Source of the DNA: CAYOBW01 sp964402115
GTDB taxonomy: Bacteria > Verrucomicrobiota > Kiritimatiellia > UBA8416 > CAYOBW01
Direction: 5' to 3'
Length of the DNA stretch: 8,122 nt
Assembly (NCBI GenBank): GCA_964402115.1
Contig: CAYOBW010000315.1
Coordinates: 1-8,122, forward strand
This document shows, in pieces, positions 6,690 through 8,122 of the stretch (position 1 is its first letter; the number at the start of each line of letters is the position of its first letter). A program made the position numbers and the translations under genes. The notes beneath the pieces are model-generated. The model searched no databases and had not been told where the DNA came from. It saw only the letters and a program-made list of their open reading frames with translations.

Positions 6690-8122
6690 CTATTCCGCGT
6701 CCGACCGGAAGGGCGTTGCCGGCAAGCCCGCTTTGTTAAACAGGTTCACGTCCGGCACATTCGCCCACCCATACCGGACCGCGACCGGGTGCGCGACGCC
6801 GGCGCTGTTCACGACCACTTTGTCACCCTCGATTTCGGCCGTCGCGGGCACGAACGTCTTGTCCGTTCCGGCAATGGTAAAGCCTTTCAGTTCGCCACCT
6901 TTCGCCACCAACCCGCCGTCCACATGCGTGAAGCTCAACACCGCGTTGTTGCCGGTCACTTTCAAGCTCTCAAACACCGGCCCGCTGTATTCGATTGTTT
7001 CGTCATACGCGATCGCCCGCGCCGCCAACGCCAACCGCGCGCCCACCGGCTCTTTCGCTCTTGGATGAATGTTGTCGGCTTCGCCGTGATCCGTAATGAC
7101 GACCATCGCGGTCTTCGGGGTCTTTTGCCAACTGAACAACTGCGCCTCACGAAGCTCGGGGGACATCTTCTGGTGCGGCGCAATCTGGACAAACAGGAAC
7201 GGAAAATCGCCTTCGCCCCATTTCGCGCGCCAATCGCCAATCATCGTTGGGAACAACGTCCGATACTCCCTGGCCCGACCGCTGTTGGACTCTCCCTGAT
7301 ACCAAATCACCCCGGCAATGGCGAAGGGCTGCAACGGCGCGATCATGGCGTTGTAAAGTGTGGACGGCCTGTCTTTTGCGATCGCCTGTGGCATGGCCTT
7401 TTCCTTACCCTTCTTCTTTCCTTGCCACTTGGGTTGCGGTTGCGCCTGGCGCATCCTGGTCAGTGATGGATTCGCTTCCAACGCCTCCCGGCTTGTCCAG
7501 AGTTCCGCAGCCGTCCCGCCGAAATTCGAGCTGATCAATCCGACCGGCACGTTGCGCGCCTTGCGCAAGTCGCGTCCGAAAAAGTAGCCCACTGCCGAGA
7601 AACTCCGCACGGTCGCGCTCGTGCATGGGATCCATTTGGCTTGCACATTCGATCGTGGGGTGGCAGCGCCGCCCCGGGGCACCGTGAGCAACCGCAGTTG
7701 CGGATCCTCTGCGGTTCGAACGACTTGCTCGCTGTTGAGCACCCCGCTTAGCAACGCTCCCGATTTCGTCAGCGGAAACTGCATGTTTGATTGCCCGCTG
7801 CAAATCCAGACCTCGCCCACCAGCAGATTCTTCACTTCGATGGTGTTCGCGCCGGTCACCGTCATCGTTTGCGGCGTGGCATTGGCTTGCAACGGGTCCA
7901 GTTTCACCAACCACCGCCCGTCCTTGGCTGTCGTTGCCGCCGTCTGCCCGGCAAATGCCACCGTCACCTTTTCGCCGGCACCTGCCGTGCCCCACACCGG
8001 CAACTTCATGCCTTGCTGCAACACCGCATTGTCCGAGAACAGCGCGTGCAGCTTGACCTCCGCAAACGCCCGCCCGCCGATCAGCAGCGCGACGGCCATC
8101 ACCATGCATATTGTTTTGTTCA
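6690..8122 (-). CDS. Sialate O-acetylesterase-type carbohydrate esterase (start codon cut by window edge)
   Basis: This is a secreted SGNH-type esterase of the SASA family (formerly DUF303), which removes acetyl esters from sialic acid, xylan, pectin or similar glycans. The frame continues upstream of the internal ATG at 8105 as (N)TG AAC AAA ACA ATA TGC, so the natural start is most likely at base 8123, just outside. It gives MNKTICMVMAVALLIGG, then a RAFA cleavage site, a better signal peptide than one beginning at 8105. Counting from that start (477 residues), SGQSNMQF holds the nucleophile Ser112, SNFGGT is the second block (about 198-203), WYQGESN is the third (274-280), and DNIHP supplies the Asp350/His353 pair. 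An N-terminal beta domain (LHALFSDNAVLQQGMKLPVW) and a C-terminal beta domain ending NLFNKAGLPATPF are standard for the family. A lysine-rich loop (WQGKKKGKEKAMPQ, about 233-246) is unusual but common as a variable insert. All catalytic motifs are intact. GC is lower (about 58%) than in the rhamnosidase. The natural substrate cannot be read from the sequence. Confidence 0.93.
   Translation of the reverse strand, partial: NKTICMVMAVALLIGGRAFAEVKLHALFSDNAVLQQGMKLPVWGTAGAGEKVTVAFAGQTAATTAKDGRWLVKLDPLQANATPQTMTVTGANTIEVKNLLVGEVWICSGQSNMQFPLTKSGALLSGVLNSEQVVRTAEDPQLRLLTVPRGGAATPRSNVQAKWIPCTSATVRSFSAVGYFFGRDLRKARNVPVGLISSNFGGTAAELWTSREALEANPSLTRMRQAQPQPKWQGKKKGKEKAMPQAIAKDRPSTLYNAMIAPLQPFAIAGVIWYQGESNSGRAREYRTLFPTMIGDWRAKWGEGDFPFLFVQIAPHQKMSPELREAQLFSWQKTPKTAMVVITDHGEADNIHPRAKEPVGARLALAARAIAYDETIEYSGPVFESLKVTGNNAVLSFTHVDGGLVAKGGELKGFTIAGTDKTFVPATAEIEGDKVVVNSAGVAHPVAVRYGWANVPDVNLFNKAGLPATPFRSDAE

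Noticed and set aside
1..8122. CRISPR array, tRNA, rRNA, toxin-antitoxin or phage-defence module
   Set aside because: No regularly spaced repeats, cloverleaf-like segments, rRNA signatures or defence-type protein motifs were seen on either strand.

Overview
The window is GC-rich (roughly 60-70% by eye, peaking near 80% in parts of the large central gene) and carries a single co-directional block of genes on the minus strand, read from right to left. Nearly every recognisable product is a secreted enzyme of polysaccharide breakdown: a sialate O-acetylesterase-type carbohydrate esterase, a GH106-type alpha-L-rhamnosidase, an arylsulfatase-family remnant of the N-sulfoglucosamine sulfohydrolase (S1_8-like) type, and a secreted alpha-helical/beta protein resembling polysaccharide lyases. 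Secreted esterases, sulfatases and GH106 enzymes in tight gene runs, without visible SusC/SusD genes, are typical of the PVC group (Verrucomicrobiota, Kiritimatiellota, Lentisphaerota, Planctomycetota). That assignment is an inference; there is no rRNA or marker gene here.

Layout, in transcription order (right to left). (1) 6690-8122: the esterase; its true start codon appears to straddle the right edge by a single base. (2) 6174-about 6670: a broken gene for a concanavalin-like (DUF1961/YesU-like) protein, lacking its N-terminus and with an internal frameshift. (3) 2837-6187: an intact 1116-residue GH106-type rhamnosidase with signal peptide and C-terminal jelly-roll domain. (4) 2067-2804: a sulfatase from which the whole catalytic CxPxR segment and the C-terminal half are missing, although the reading frame stays open. 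(5) about 1856-2130: a stretch of lower GC that replaces the sulfatase C-terminus; it holds a 63-codon ORF behind a strong Shine-Dalgarno sequence. (6) 1-1855: the first 618 residues of a secreted lyase-like protein that runs off the left edge.

Gene spacing is operon-like throughout: 3 bp, a 14-bp overlap, 32 bp, 23 bp and a 4-bp ATGA overlap. Together the intact genes would remove acetyl esters, cleave terminal alpha-L-rhamnose and possibly eliminate or hydrolyse uronic-acid-containing chains of an acetylated, rhamnose-containing and perhaps sulfated polysaccharide. The locus is also decaying or being remodelled: two of its six members are visibly broken. I do not see a CRISPR array, tRNA, rRNA, recognisable transposase or defence system.
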